Assembly: GCA_965199975.1 (NCBI GenBank)
Contig: OZ241340.1
Span: 868,001-932,000 of the forward strand
DNA length: 64,000 nt
Reading direction: 5' to 3'
DNA from: JASLDZ01 sp965199975
Lineage (GTDB): Bacteria > Pseudomonadota > Alphaproteobacteria > Caulobacterales > Caulobacteraceae
A program made the position numbers and the translations under genes. Below, piece after piece: positions 1-6,845 of this stretch (its first letter is position 1; each line of letters opens with the position of its first letter). The notes below the pieces were generated by a model, which made no database searches, was not told the DNA's origin, and saw only the letters and a list, made by a program, of their open reading frames with translations.

Positions 1-354
1 ACCTTCCAGAACTACTCGCGCAACGACAGCCACGGCTGCGTGCGCCTGCAGGCGCCCGACAAGTTGGCGGCGCTTCTCCTGCGGTCCGACCCGAAGTGGA
101 GCGACGACGGCGCGGTGGATGCGGCCATCAGCCGGGGCGTGACCGCGCGCGCCACCCTGCCCGAGCCCATCGCCGTCTACCTCCTGTACTGGACCGCCTT
201 CGCCCAGCCGGACGGGCGCATCAGCTTCCGCGCCGATCCCTACGGCTGGGACGACCTTCTGGTGCGCCGCCTGCGCGGCGCGCCGCCGCCGCCCGCCGAG
301 GGCGTGGTCAAGCCCGACCAGGTGAAGCCCGCCCAGGTGGCGAGCGCCGGATGA
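1..354 (+). CDS. L,D-transpeptidase (YkuD fold), C-terminal part; 5' end outside window
   Basis: The frame is open from base 1 and the N-terminus lies before the window. The visible part carries SHGCVRL at codons 11-17, the catalytic-cysteine motif of YkuD L,D-transpeptidases, which form 3-3 peptidoglycan cross-links or anchor lipoproteins in the periplasm. About 100 residues follow the motif, including a Leu-Tyr-Trp rich stretch (VYLLYWTAF) and a proline-rich end, as seen in the larger YcbB-type members. The stop overlaps the ATG of the next gene (ATGA), so the two are probably co-translated. Family assignment is firm; the subfamily is inferred because most of the protein is missing. Confidence 0.85.
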   Translation, partial: TFQNYSRNDSHGCVRLQAPDKLAALLLRSDPKWSDDGAVDAAISRGVTARATLPEPIAVYLLYWTAFAQPDGRISFRADPYGWDDLLVRRLRGAPPPPAEGVVKPDQVKPAQVASAG

Positions 355-707
355 TCCCCATGCGCCCTCTCGCCCGCACCGCCGCCTGCGCCGCCGTCCT
401 CGCCCTGGGGCTGGCCGCCTGCCATCGCCATGCCGAGGAGAACACCACCACGACCACGGTGGAGACCCAGTCCACCCAGCCGGCGAACACCGCCGCGCCG
501 CCGCCGCCGCCCACGCCCGTTCCGCCGCCGCTCGTGGCCCACAACACCACCGCCGCGGTGATCGACACCCCTGCGGTCACGCCCGACGAGCAGACGCAGG
601 AGGACGCAGCCGCGACCGGCATGACCACCCGCAGCTCGACGACCACGACCACGACGACGACCTCAACCTCGACCGGTCACGGCGAGGCGTCGAACAGCAC
701 GTATTGA
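351..707 (+). CDS. Small Thr/Pro-rich lipoprotein
   Basis: This 118-residue protein starts at the ATG overlapping the previous stop; a second ATG lies three codons in. It has a lipoprotein signal: two arginines, a hydrophobic core, then LGLAAC as lipobox, so Cys would be the first mature residue. The mature chain is low complexity: runs of threonine (TTTTT near the N-terminus and an eight-Thr run near the C-terminus), a Pro stretch (PPPPP), and no recognisable domain. It is probably an outer-membrane-attached or periplasmic linker-like protein. Coupling to the L,D-transpeptidase suggests an envelope role, but that is inference. Its stop overlaps the TTG proposed for dusA. Confidence 0.7.
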   Translation: MIPMRPLARTAACAAVLALGLAACHRHAEENTTTTTVETQSTQPANTAAPPPPPTPVPPPLVAHNTTAAVIDTPAVTPDEQTQEDAAATGMTTRSSTTTTTTTTSTSTGHGEASNSTY

Positions 708-1720
708 GCGCCGCGGCCGAGACGGCGGCCGGGCCTGCAGCGGCGCCGAGCCGCTTCAGCGTCGCGCCGATGATGGACTGGACGGACCGGCATTGCCGCG
801 CCTTCCACCGCACCCTGACCCGTCGGGCGCTGCTCTACACCGAGATGGTCACCGCGCCGGCGGTGATCCACGGCGACCGCGAAAAGCTCCTGGGGTTCGA
901 TGCGATCGAGCACCCCGTCGCCCTGCAGCTCGGCGGTTCGGACCCGGCCCAGCTGGCCGAGGCAGCCCGCATCGGCGAGGGCTTCGGCTACGACGAGATC
1001 AACCTCAACGTCGGCTGCCCCTCGGACCGGGTGCAGTCGGGCCGCTTCGGGGCCTGCCTGATGCGCGAGCCGGCGCTGGTGGCCGCGTGCGTGGCGGCGA
1101 TGGGCGCCGCCGTGCGCGCGCCCGTCACGGTCAAATGTCGCATCGGGGTGGACGACCAGGCGCCCGAACGAGCGTTGCCGGCCCTGGTCGACGCCTGCGC
1201 CGCGGCTGGCGTCGCGAGCTTCGTGGTGCACGCCCGCAAGGCCTGGCTGCAGGGCCTGAGCCCCAAGGCGAACCGCGACGTGCCGCCGCTCGACTATGCG
1301 CTGGTGCACGCGCTGAAGCGCGAGCGTCCGCAGCTGGTCATCTCCATCAACGGCGGCCTTACCGATCTGGACGCCGCCCGGGCGCAGTTGGCGCATGTAG
1401 ACGGGGTGATGCTAGGGCGCGCCGCCTACCACGACCCCGGCCTGCTCGGCCGGGTGGACGCCGAGATCTTCGGCGACGGCGCGCCGGTTGATCCCTTCGA
1501 TGCGGTGGAGCGCCACCGCCTTTATCTGGCCGCCCGCCTCGAGGAGGGCGTGCCGCTCGCCGCCATGACGCGCCACATGCTGGGGTTGTTCGCGGGGCGC
1601 GCCGGCGCACGGCTGTGGCGGCGGCGATTGACCGAGGAGGGGGTGCGCCGGGGTGCGGGCCTCGAGGTGCTCGACCACGCGCTCACGGCCCTGCGCGACC
1701 CGGAGCGCGCGGCCGCCTAG
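704..1720 (+). CDS. dusA: tRNA-dihydrouridine synthase A
   Basis: FMN-dependent enzyme reducing uridine to dihydrouridine in the tRNA D-loop (U20/U20a in the DusA group). The 338-residue protein shows SVAPMMDWTDRHCR near the N-terminus (FMN phosphate region), ALQLGG, INLNVGCPSDRVQ and the catalytic cysteine in GACLM (about Cys118), followed by VKCRIGVDD and VHARKAWLQGLSPK. These match DusA rather than DusB/C. No ATG lies before the conserved SVAPMMD segment, so the TTG at 704, overlapping the previous TGA, is the likely start. Length is normal for the family. Confidence 0.95.
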   Translation: MSAAAETAAGPAAAPSRFSVAPMMDWTDRHCRAFHRTLTRRALLYTEMVTAPAVIHGDREKLLGFDAIEHPVALQLGGSDPAQLAEAARIGEGFGYDEINLNVGCPSDRVQSGRFGACLMREPALVAACVAAMGAAVRAPVTVKCRIGVDDQAPERALPALVDACAAAGVASFVVHARKAWLQGLSPKANRDVPPLDYALVHALKRERPQLVISINGGLTDLDAARAQLAHVDGVMLGRAAYHDPGLLGRVDAEIFGDGAPVDPFDAVERHRLYLAARLEEGVPLAAMTRHMLGLFAGRAGARLWRRRLTEEGVRRGAGLEVLDHALTALRDPERAAA

Positions 1721-1727
1721 CGCAGGC

Positions 1728-2192
1728 TCAACGCCGCAGCACGAGCCCGTCGCGGTCGGCCGAGAAGCCGGAGAGGCGGCCGAGGTAGCTCATGCCGAGG
1801 AGCGACGAGGAGAGCCCGCCATCGACCACCAGGGCGGAGACCTGCTCGACGCGCGCGCCGCCGACCTCCACCGCCGCCAGCGTCACCGGCGCGGCGCGCA
1901 CGGCGCCCGACGCGGTGGCCAGGCGGCGCGTGTAGGCCAGCCGCTCGGGCGCGATGCCGAGCGCGCGGGCGTCGTCCGCCGTCAGCGCCACGGCGGTGGC
2001 GCCAGTGTCGACCAGCACGCGCAGCGGGCGCCCTTCCACCTGGGCGGTCGCCCAGTAGTGGCCGTCCGCAGCGCGGGCGATGGGCGCTGACCCCGCGTGC
2101 GCGCCGCCGGCCCGGGTGGCCGCCAGCGAGGCGAAGCTGGCCATCAGGGCCGCCGCCACCGCCGTCGCCACCACCGTCGCCGATCCCGCCAT
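1728..2192 (-). CDS. Retropepsin-like aspartic protease (TIGR02281 type)
   Basis: Protein of 154 residues with an N-terminal membrane anchor or signal segment (about residues 5-27) and a single aspartic protease half-domain. The catalytic motif VDTGAT is at about residues 61-66 and a second conserved block, SSLLGMSYL, lies near the C-terminus. Such clan AA proteases act as homodimers and are thought to process membrane or periplasmic proteins in proteobacteria; substrates are unknown. I chose ATG 2192 because the open frame upstream lacks signal-like or conserved sequence. It is convergent with dusA, only 7 bp apart. Confidence 0.8.
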   Translation of the reverse strand: MAGSATVVATAVAAALMASFASLAATRAGGAHAGSAPIARAADGHYWATAQVEGRPLRVLVDTGATAVALTADDARALGIAPERLAYTRRLATASGAVRAAPVTLAAVEVGGARVEQVSALVVDGGLSSSLLGMSYLGRLSGFSADRDGLVLRR

Positions 2193-2335
2193 TGGGGGCC
2201 CTTCGAGCCGCTGCGCCAAGTTCGGCGCGTCATCGCAAGCTAGCGCTGACGCCTTGTGGCGCGATGAAGGAACACGCTTTGCGGAGCATGAAGCGACACG
2301 GTGAGCGCGCGCTGAACGCACAGAGTCAGCGAAGT

Positions 2336-2542
2336 CTAACTTTCCGCGAGGCCGAGCTTGCCGGGCGCGATGCGACCCCGCCGCGCGGGCAGCTCGGCCA
2401 TCACGCGGGCGCGCTCGGTCTCGGAGAGCGCCGACCAGCCGGCGATCTCAGGCAGGCTGCGCAGGCAGCCGAGGCACAGGCCGCTCTCGCCGTCGACGAT
2501 GCAGACCTTCACGCACGGTGTGGCGATGGCGGGCGGGGACAC
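2336..2542 (-). CDS. DUF1289 family small cysteine protein
   Basis: A 68-residue protein with the DUF1289 signature: TPCVKVCIVD, then GLCLGCLRSLPEIAGW. The four cysteines (CxxxC then CxxC) suggest a metal or Fe-S site; the function of the family is not established. The trailing ERARVMAELPAR helix is also typical. It is monocistronic here, downstream of nothing obvious on its strand, and divergent from the micro-protein cluster. Confidence 0.85.
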   Translation of the reverse strand: MSPPAIATPCVKVCIVDGESGLCLGCLRSLPEIAGWSALSETERARVMAELPARRGRIAPGKLGLAES

Positions 2543-2741
2543 GCGCGCGACCTAGCACGCGCCTCGGTGGCCGGTCGACCGCGCGGCGGGAGCGACATCA
2601 CCAAGATGAACTGGCCGTAATACATTAAACCTCCGACATCATTCTAAGATGAATGGAAGGTAATTGGAAGTGTCGGGCCCAGTTTGGCATACATCTCTTC
2701 GTCAAGACGACACCAGCACTCGCACCAACGGAGAGACCCAC

Positions 2742-2852
2742 ATGCAATCGATCGCCCCCATGATCTTCGCCGTCACCTTGATGATCGCCGGCGTCGCCGC
2801 CGCCGTCACCCCGGTCGCCGCCCAGCCGGTCAGCGCCGCCATCGCTCGCTGA
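2742..2852 (+). CDS. Micro-protein 1 of a tandem paralogous trio (36 aa)
   Basis: ATG 2742 is preceded by GGAGAG at a good distance. The 36-residue product starts MQSIAPMIFAVTLM and continues IAGVAAAVTPVAAQ: one hydrophobic helix with a possible signal-peptidase site (VAA-Q) and a short tail. It shares the pattern MQxxAPxxFAVTLxxAGVAAA with the two following ORFs, which argues strongly that all three are real genes. I do not recognise a named family. It is probably a membrane-inserted or exported peptide; whether it is cleaved is unknown. Confidence 0.7.
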   Translation: MQSIAPMIFAVTLMIAGVAAAVTPVAAQPVSAAIAR

Positions 2853-2890
2853 TCCTCCCGAACCCGATCCCCCAAGCCAGGAACCCCGCC

Positions 2891-3013
2891 ATGCAAGCCC
2901 TCGCCCCCCTCCTCTTCGCCGTCACCCTCGCCGTCGCCGGCGTCGCCGCCGCGGTCAGCCCCGTCTCGGCTCAGGCCGTCTCGAACCAGCCCGTCGCCTC
3001 GGCGTCGCGCTGA
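2891..3013 (+). CDS. Micro-protein 2 of the trio (40 aa)
   Basis: ATG 2891 has AGGAA upstream. The 40-residue product begins MQALAPLLFAVTLAVAGVAA and ends in a Ser/Ala/Gln-rich tail. The hydrophobic helix is nearly identical in pattern to micro-proteins 1 and 3, whereas the C-terminal tails differ. It lies 38 bp after micro-protein 1 and 19 bp before micro-protein 3 on the same strand, so the three probably form one transcript ending at the 3206-3240 terminator. Confidence 0.75.
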   Translation: MQALAPLLFAVTLAVAGVAAAVSPVSAQAVSNQPVASASR

Positions 3014-3032
3014 TCCTCAAGGAGCCTTCCCC

Positions 3033-3146
3033 ATGCAGTCCATCGCCCCCCTCTTCTTCGCGGTGACCCTGGCCGTCGCCGGCGTCGCCGCTGCGATCAG
3101 CCCCGTCGCCGCCATCGCGGCTCCTATCGCCGGCGCCGTCCGCTGA
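3033..3146 (+). CDS. Micro-protein 3 of the trio (37 aa)
   Basis: ATG 3033 has a strong AAGGAG ribosome-binding site. The 37-residue product begins MQSIAPLFFAVTLAVAGVAA and stays hydrophobic to the end (SPVAAIAAPIAGAVR), so it may span the membrane without cleavage. It is the third paralogue; its first 24 residues match micro-protein 2 with few changes. A 12-bp-stem terminator follows 60 bp downstream. Function unknown. Confidence 0.72.
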   Translation: MQSIAPLFFAVTLAVAGVAAAISPVAAIAAPIAGAVR

Positions 3147-3205
3147 TCGCGCGGACCCCGCCGGGCGCAGGTCCCGGACCCCGCACTCCTCCAGCCTCGA
3201 CCTGA

Positions 3206-3240
3206 CGCCCCGACCGCCCCCGCGGTCGGGGCGTTCCCTT
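3206..3240 (+). terminator. Rho-independent terminator after the micro-protein trio
   Basis: Perfect 12-bp inverted repeat, CGCCCCGACCGC (3206-3217) and its complement (3222-3233), with a CCCC loop, followed by TTCCCTT. The stem is strong but the T-tract is interrupted by cytosines. Confidence 0.75.
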
Positions 3241-3270
3241 GTGGGGACACGCGCGCTAGAGCCGCGCCCC

Positions 3271-4185
3271 ATGCCCTCGCCCCTCGACGACGCCCGCGCC
3301 CTGGCGCTGGAACCCGCCCCCACGCTTGAGGGCTACGCCGCCGCAGACCTGCCGGGGCCGCTCGGCGACCTCGCCCGCTGGCTCGCGTCTCTCCCCGGCG
3401 CGGACGCGGACCGGCCCGACGCGCGCCTGCGCCGCCCCATCGCCGCCCTCTACGTCACCGCCTGCGCCGACGCCGGGCCGGACGCCGCCGAGCACGCCCG
3501 CACGCGCATGGAGGCGCTGGGCGCCGGAACCGCGCCCGCCGCCGCCTTGGCCCGCGCCCAGGGGGCGGGGCTGGAGCTGTTCGACCTCGCCCTCGCGCGG
3601 CCCGCGCCCGACGGCGCGCAGCGGTCCGTGATGAGTGAGCGCGAGTGCGCCGGCACGCTCGCCTTCGGGCTGGAGGCCCTGGCCAAGACGCCCGACCTGC
3701 TCGTGCTGGCCTGCGCCGCCCCCGGCGAAGCGCGGCGGGCGGCGCGGCTGGGCTGCGCGCTCGCAGGCGACGACCCCGCCGCCGGGGGCGAGGGCGATCC
3801 CGATCGCGCCGCCGCCATCGACCGCGCCCTCGCCGCGGCGGGGAGCGACCCGCTGCAGTTGCTGCGCCAGCTGGGCGGGCGCGAGACGGCGGCGATGGCG
3901 GGCGCCCTCCTCGCCGCGCGCGACCAGGCCACGCCCGTGCTGCTCGATGGCGAGGCGGCGTTGGCGGCCGCCGCCGTGCTGCACGCGCTGGCGCCCTCGG
4001 CCATCGACCACGCGCGCCTCGCCGCCCGACCGGCGTCGCACGCCGGCGCCCGGCTGGCGGAGCGGCTGGGGCTGACCCCCATCCTTGACCTGGCGATAAG
4101 CGAGCCGGAGGGCGTCGCGGGGCTTGCGGCGCTGGCCACTTGCCGCCTCGCCGCCGATCTGAACGCGGCCGCCGTGCGGCGCTGA
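3271..4185 (+). CDS. Divergent CobT-like phosphoribosyltransferase
   Basis: A 304-residue protein resembling nicotinate-nucleotide:dimethylbenzimidazole phosphoribosyltransferase (CobT), which makes alpha-ribazole phosphate for the lower ligand of cobalamin. Matching segments are PGPLGDLARWLASLPG near the N-terminus (CobT: GSLGxLExLA), an MAGALLAARDQATPVLLDG segment, then LDLAISEPEGVAGLAA near the C-terminus, which keeps the conserved EG. The usual CADHGV motif reads ACADAGP, so a conserved His is lost, and the protein is about 50 residues shorter than typical CobT. No other cobalamin genes are adjacent. It may be a divergent enzyme or a repurposed paralogue. ATG 3271 was preferred over an upstream frame opening that overlaps the terminator. 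Confidence 0.65.
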   Translation: MPSPLDDARALALEPAPTLEGYAAADLPGPLGDLARWLASLPGADADRPDARLRRPIAALYVTACADAGPDAAEHARTRMEALGAGTAPAAALARAQGAGLELFDLALARPAPDGAQRSVMSERECAGTLAFGLEALAKTPDLLVLACAAPGEARRAARLGCALAGDDPAAGGEGDPDRAAAIDRALAAAGSDPLQLLRQLGGRETAAMAGALLAARDQATPVLLDGEAALAAAAVLHALAPSAIDHARLAARPASHAGARLAERLGLTPILDLAISEPEGVAGLAALATCRLAADLNAAAVRR

Positions 4186-4282
4186 GGCGTTGCCAACCCC
4201 GCCTGCGCCGACCACTATGGCGTAAGTGAACGGCGATAAGCCGTCGGCGCCGGCGCTCTCGGCCGGCAGGGAGCGCAACCAA

Positions 4283-5491
4283 GTGAACCTCGACTTCTCG
4301 CCTGAGGACCTCGCCTTTCGCGACGAGGCCCGCGCCTTCATCGCCGAGCACTACCCCGAGGAGCTGCGCGGCAAGCAGGACGAGGGCGAGGAGCTCGGCA
4401 AGGCCGACTTCCTGGCTTGGCATCGCGTGCTGGCCGCCAAAGGCTGGGTGGCGCCCGCGTGGCCCCAAGCGGCCGGCGGTCCCGGCTTCAGCGCGATCCA
4501 GCGCTACCTGTGGTCGGAGGAGACGGCGCGGGCCGATTGCCTGCCGATCCTGCCCTTCGGCATCAACATGGTGGGACCCGTGATCTATACCTTCGGGAGC
4601 CCCGAGCAGAAGGCGCGCTTCCTGCCGCCCACGCTGTCAGGCGACATCTGGTGGTGTCAGGGCTATTCCGAGCCGGGCGCAGGCTCTGACCTCGCCTCGC
4701 TCAAGATGAAGGCGGTGCGCGGCCAGGACGCGGAGGGCGATCACTACATCGTCAACGGCCAGAAGACCTGGACCACCCTGGCCCAGCACGCCGACTGGAT
4801 CTTCTGCCTGGTCAAGACCGACCCCGCCGCCAAGGCGCAGGATGCGATCAGCTTCCTCCTCATCGACATGAAGAGCCCGGGCGTGACAGTGCGGCCGATC
4901 ATCACCTTGGGCGGCGAGCACGAAGTCAACGAGGTGTGGCTGGAGGATGTGCGGGTGCCGGTGGAGAACCGCATCCACGAGGAGAACAAGGGCTGGACCT
5001 GCGCCAAGTTCCTGCTCGCCCACGAGCGCACCGGGATCGCCGGCGTCGCCCGCTCCAAGCGCGGCGTGGAGAAGCTCAAGGAGATGGCCCGCGCCGAGAG
5101 CGAGGATGACGTGTCGCTGCTGGCCGACCCCACGTTCCGGCGCAAGGTCAGCGAACTGGAGGTCGACCTCACCGCGCTTGAATACACCGAGCTGCGCACG
5201 CTGGCGGGCGAAAGCACGGGCAAGGGGCCGGGGCCGGAATCGAGCCTGCTCAAGATCAAGGGCACCGAAGTGCAGCAGCGGATCACCGAACTCGCGCTGG
5301 AGGCCGCGGGCCACTACGCCGCCCCCTACTTCCGCGGCTTCGGCGACGAGGGCGGCAACGCCGTGCCCATCGGCGAGGCCTACACCCAGCGCGTGGCGCC
5401 CACCTACTTCAACATGCGCAAGGCCTCGATCTACGGCGGCTCCAACGAGATCCAGCGCAACATCATCGCCAAGATGGTGCTGGGACTTTGA
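4283..5491 (+). CDS. Acyl-CoA dehydrogenase (large partner, PimC-like)
   Basis: FAD-dependent acyl-CoA dehydrogenase of 402 residues: N-terminal helical domain, FAD-binding beta domain with WWCQGYSEPGAGSDLASL and VNGQKTWTT, and the C-terminal IYGGSNEIQRNIIAKMVLG signature. It catalyses alpha,beta-dehydrogenation of an acyl-CoA. The start is a GTG giving MNLDFSPEDLAF with a GGCAGGGAG Shine-Dalgarno-like stretch; an upstream GTG at 4226 is less likely. The next gene starts 4 bp after the stop and encodes a second, different dehydrogenase, the arrangement of paired alpha/beta subunits such as pimeloyl-CoA or steroid side-chain dehydrogenases. Substrate is not predictable here. Confidence 0.9.
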   Translation: MNLDFSPEDLAFRDEARAFIAEHYPEELRGKQDEGEELGKADFLAWHRVLAAKGWVAPAWPQAAGGPGFSAIQRYLWSEETARADCLPILPFGINMVGPVIYTFGSPEQKARFLPPTLSGDIWWCQGYSEPGAGSDLASLKMKAVRGQDAEGDHYIVNGQKTWTTLAQHADWIFCLVKTDPAAKAQDAISFLLIDMKSPGVTVRPIITLGGEHEVNEVWLEDVRVPVENRIHEENKGWTCAKFLLAHERTGIAGVARSKRGVEKLKEMARAESEDDVSLLADPTFRRKVSELEVDLTALEYTELRTLAGESTGKGPGPESSLLKIKGTEVQQRITELALEAAGHYAAPYFRGFGDEGGNAVPIGEAYTQRVAPTYFNMRKASIYGGSNEIQRNIIAKMVLGL

Positions 5492-5495
5492 TCTG

Positions 5496-6626
5496 ATGGA
5501 TTTCAGCCTCACTGAAGAACAGACGCTGCTGCGCGACACGCTCGGCCGCTTCCTGCAGGACCGCTACGACTTCGAGGCGCGGCGCAAGATCACCGCCTCC
5601 GAGGCGGGATGGAGCCCCGACATCTGGCGCGCCTTCGCCGAAGAGCTCGGCATTCTCGGCGCACCCTTCTCTGAGGCGCTCGGCGGCCTGGGCGGCGGGC
5701 CGGTCGAGAACATGATCGTCATGGAGGCCTTGGGCGCCAACCTCGTGGTCGAGCCCTACCTCGGCACGGTGGTGCTGGCCGGCGGCGCGCTGAAGCACGC
5801 GGGTGGCGACCTCGCCGAAGAGCTGATCCCGGCTATCGTGGGCGGGGAGGCGGTGTTCGCCTTCGCCTACGTCGAGCCCAGGGGCCGCTACGACCTGGCC
5901 GACCTACAGACCACCGCGCGGCGCGAGGGCGACGGTTGGCGCATCGACGGGCGCAAGGGCGTGGTGGTGGGCGCGCCGTGGGCCACTCACCTCCTCGTCA
6001 CCGCCCGCACCGCCGGCGGCCGGCGCGAGCGCGCGGGCGTGTCGCTGTTCGTGGTCGAAGCCTCCGCGCCCGGCATCGGCCGCCGCGACTACCCCACGGT
6101 GGACGGCCGGCGCGCCAGCGAGATCGCCTTCGAGGGCGCGCCGGCCCGCCTGCTGGGCGAGGCCGACGCCGCCATGCCGCTGGTCGAGCGCGTGATCGAC
6201 GAGGCGATCGCCGCCACCTGCGCCGAGGCGGTGGGCGCGATGCGCCGCATGCACGCCGCCACGCTGGACTACGCCCGCCAACGCAAGCAGTTCGGCCGCG
6301 CCATCGCCGACTTCCAGGTGCTGCAGCACCGCATGGTCGACATGTTCATGGCGCTCGAGCAGTCGGTCTCCATGACTTTCTTCGCCACGCTGAAGCTCGA
6401 TGCGCCCGACGCCCAACGCATGGCGGCGGCAAGCGCCGCCAAGGCCAAGGTGGCGGCCGGCGCCCGCGCGGTGGGCCAGGACGCGGTGCAGATCCACGGC
6501 GGCATCGGCATGACCGATGAGCTGGCGCTGGGCCACTTCTTCAAGCGCACCACCGTAATCGAGGCCCTGTTCGGCGACGCCGACCACCACCTCAAGCGCT
6601 ACGAGCGGCTGACGCTGGACGCCTGA
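5496..6626 (+). CDS. Acyl-CoA dehydrogenase (small partner, PimD-like)
   Basis: A 376-residue acyl-CoA dehydrogenase starting MDFSLTEEQTLLRDTLGRF. The N-terminal and C-terminal helical domains are recognisable (YARQRKQFGRAIADFQVLQH; IHGGIGMTDELALGHFFKR), but the central FAD-binding segment is more divergent than in the preceding gene, as is usual for the second subunit of heteromeric dehydrogenases. It follows the first gene by 4 bp and is almost certainly co-expressed; the two probably form one alpha2beta2 enzyme acting in acyl-CoA oxidation. Confidence 0.88.
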   Translation: MDFSLTEEQTLLRDTLGRFLQDRYDFEARRKITASEAGWSPDIWRAFAEELGILGAPFSEALGGLGGGPVENMIVMEALGANLVVEPYLGTVVLAGGALKHAGGDLAEELIPAIVGGEAVFAFAYVEPRGRYDLADLQTTARREGDGWRIDGRKGVVVGAPWATHLLVTARTAGGRRERAGVSLFVVEASAPGIGRRDYPTVDGRRASEIAFEGAPARLLGEADAAMPLVERVIDEAIAATCAEAVGAMRRMHAATLDYARQRKQFGRAIADFQVLQHRMVDMFMALEQSVSMTFFATLKLDAPDAQRMAAASAAKAKVAAGARAVGQDAVQIHGGIGMTDELALGHFFKRTTVIEALFGDADHHLKRYERLTLDA

Positions 6627-6845
6627 GGCCTCTGGATGCGCGGGGTGGAATTCCCCTCGTGAGAGGCGCTTCGCGCAGGCGTGCTTGCACGCGTGGCGGC
6701 GTCAGGCGGCTTTAAGGGACGGATCAGCCCCTCTCATCGCCGGCTGGAGACAGCTGGGCTTTCGGCGCGGCGCGCTGGCGGGCTATGCTGCGCTGGCCGT
6801 CGCCCGGTCCGCGCCTCCCCGCCCGGACCTGGGGGGAGAGACCGG

